Source of the DNA: Streptomyces himalayensis subsp. himalayensis
GTDB lineage: Bacteria; Actinomycetota; Actinomycetes; Streptomycetales; Streptomycetaceae
Length of the DNA stretch: 64,000 bases
Reading direction: 5' to 3'
Assembly: GCF_013778455.1 (NCBI RefSeq)
Contig: NZ_JACEHE010000003.1
Span: forward strand, 186,001 to 250,000
Shown here piece by piece: positions 63,228 to 64,000 of this stretch. Positions within the stretch are counted from its first letter, which is position 1, and each line of letters begins with the position of its first letter. The notes under the pieces are model-generated. The model was given only the letters and a program-made list of their open reading frames with translations, ran no database searches and was not told the origin of the DNA. Made by a program: the position numbers and the translations under genes.

Positions 63228-63626
63228 TCACCCCCTTCGCAGATTCCTGACGGTGCACCGCAGCCCCGGTGCTCCTGCGAACTTCCCGTCCACCGTGATC
63301 AGGTCCGCTCGCAGGGACTCAGCCAACGCCACATACGCGGCGTCGTACGGCCACATGTTGTGCCGCAGTTCCCAGATACGCGGGAGCAGCGGCACATGAT
63401 CGTAGCGCCGCAGGTTCATGCGGCCGAGCAGGTTCAGGGCCCGCAGCCCTTCGTCCTCGGGAAGCTTCTTGCCGCGCACCAGGCCACGCAGCGTCGAAGC
63501 GCACTCCAGGTCGACGGCATGGGGCGCGGCCAGGCGTTCCCCGGCCACCGCAGTCCGCACCTGGTCGGCGACGGGGTCCGAACCAACCAGGAACTCCACG
63601 AGGGCGGAGGTATCCAGAACGATCAC
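63228..63626 (-). CDS. vapC: VapC-type PIN-domain toxin
   Basis: A 132-residue PIN-domain ribonuclease. MIVLDTSALVEFL carries the first catalytic Asp, AAPHAVDLECASTL the conserved Glu, and YDAAYVALAESLRADLITVD the later acidic residues and the closing strand. Toxins of this type cut RNA, often initiator tRNA or rRNA, when the antitoxin is degraded. Its start overlaps the antitoxin stop by four bases, as expected for a VapBC operon. Confidence 0.88.
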   Translation of the reverse strand: MIVLDTSALVEFLVGSDPVADQVRTAVAGERLAAPHAVDLECASTLRGLVRGKKLPEDEGLRALNLLGRMNLRRYDHVPLLPRIWELRHNMWPYDAAYVALAESLRADLITVDGKFAGAPGLRCTVRNLRRG

Positions 63627-63859
63627 GCGCGCGCCTCACGCATCTCGGCGATGGCGTCCGCGACGTCGTCAGCCGTAACCGTCCCCCGCGAGGCGATGCT
63701 GCGCGCCTCCTGAGCGGCCTCCTCGGCGGTGAGCGCGGCCGCCTCGCTGTCGAGCAACTGCCGGACATACGCCTGCAGGGACTGCCCGGCCCGGGCCGCA
63801 CGAACCCGGAGGGTCGTCAAGGTGTCTTCGGACACCTCGCGTACATGAATGGTAGCCAT
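63623..63859 (-). CDS. vapB: VapB-type antitoxin
   Basis: A 78-residue protein with an N-terminal ribbon-helix-helix DNA-binding fold (MATIHVREVSEDTLTTLRVR then AGQSLQAYVRQLLDSEA), as in FitA/VapB antitoxins, and a C-terminal acidic/helical tail (VTADDVADAIAEMREARA) that should wrap the VapC active site. It is the first gene of the pair and probably represses its own promoter through the repeat just upstream. Confidence 0.88.
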   Translation of the reverse strand: MATIHVREVSEDTLTTLRVRAARAGQSLQAYVRQLLDSEAAALTAEEAAQEARSIASRGTVTADDVADAIAEMREARA

Positions 63860-63889
63860 GCAAGCATTTTAGTCCCATAGCAAGCAATT
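63860..63889. promoter_or_regulatory. Candidate VapB operator: two direct repeats one base before the start
   Basis: GCAAGCATT (63860-63868) and GCAAGCAATT (63880-63889) are direct repeats exactly 20 bases apart, two helical turns, in an AT-rich island beside the vapB start codon. Ribbon-helix-helix dimers commonly bind such spaced repeats. The remaining sequence to 64000 shows no gene. Confidence 0.5.
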
Positions 63890-64000
63890 CGCCACCTACT
63901 GCTGTACCAGGGTTGGCGCGAGGCGCCACCAACGCACTTGTCGCGCTCACACGGGAAACGCGTTGGTCACCGCGGATGTGACAGGCTTGGTGGTCGCGTG

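Noticed and set aside
1..64000. CRISPR arrays or rRNA genes
   Set aside because: No regularly spaced repeats of 25-40 bases and no rRNA-like conserved sequence were seen.

Overview
The window is high-GC DNA from an actinomycete, almost certainly Streptomyces or a close relative. The evidence is the GC-rich third codon positions, frequent GTG starts and 4-base stop/start overlaps. It also carries an SsgA-like sporulation gene, a DUF5133 gene, many IclR/LacI/MmyB-type regulators and many Tat-exported proteins. No rRNA, intact tRNA or CRISPR array is visible. The mix of large catabolic operons, broken genes and transposase scraps suggests an accessory or chromosome-arm region.

1-6000: a partial TauE/SafE permease, a degraded patch with an MFS tail, a MerR-peroxiredoxin fusion behind a MerR-type promoter, then a redox group (PaiB-like FMN-binding protein, PDR/VanB-type reductase, flavin reductase with a C-terminal frameshift) and the C-terminal scrap of a RecD-type helicase.

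6060-33523: a polysaccharide or glycoside utilisation locus of about 27 kb. Operon A (enolase-superfamily enzyme, DapA-type aldolase, SDR, FAD oxidoreductase) converges on a secreted GH2 enzyme across a perfect terminator hairpin. An IclR regulator is translationally coupled to a sugar ABC importer. A second IclR gene faces away from a short ORF plus an SMP-30 lactonase. A LacI repressor is divergent from an 11-kb operon holding a second sugar ABC importer, two GH50/agarase-like enzymes (one with a duplicated N-terminal module), a GH5-like enzyme and a GH28-like enzyme. Together they suggest extracellular depolymerisation, import, then an oxidative, non-phosphorylated route (dehydrogenase, lactonase, dehydratase, aldolase). 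Neither importer has an ATPase nearby; Streptomyces usually share MsiK. The substrate cannot be named from sequence alone.

33600-38600: remnants of an ISAzo13-type transposase, a DNA methyltransferase and a TnpB start, then a membrane-anchored secreted protein, a partial tRNA-Pro repeat, an inactivated SsgA-like gene and a DUF5133 gene.

38618-52448: mostly minus-strand genes: an SGNH esterase, two Tat-exported sugar isomerase-fold proteins, two secreted PQQ-type sugar dehydrogenase-like proteins with PKD domains, a Gfo/Idh/MocA gene with an apparent internal deletion, a purple-acid-type phosphatase and an RraA-family protein. A 43-bp perfect direct repeat of the 3' half of tRNA-Pro(GGG) lies at 36616 and 53588, the second next to a tyrosine-integrase remnant. 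This suggests the 17 kb between is, or was, an integrated element.

53600-64000: a decayed LRV-repeat gene, an FMN reductase with an amber codon divergent from a frameshifted MmyB-type regulator, then a tightly coupled trio (pRiA4b ORF-3 family, SNF2 helicase, SWIM protein), an IS21 scrap and a VapBC toxin-antitoxin pair.
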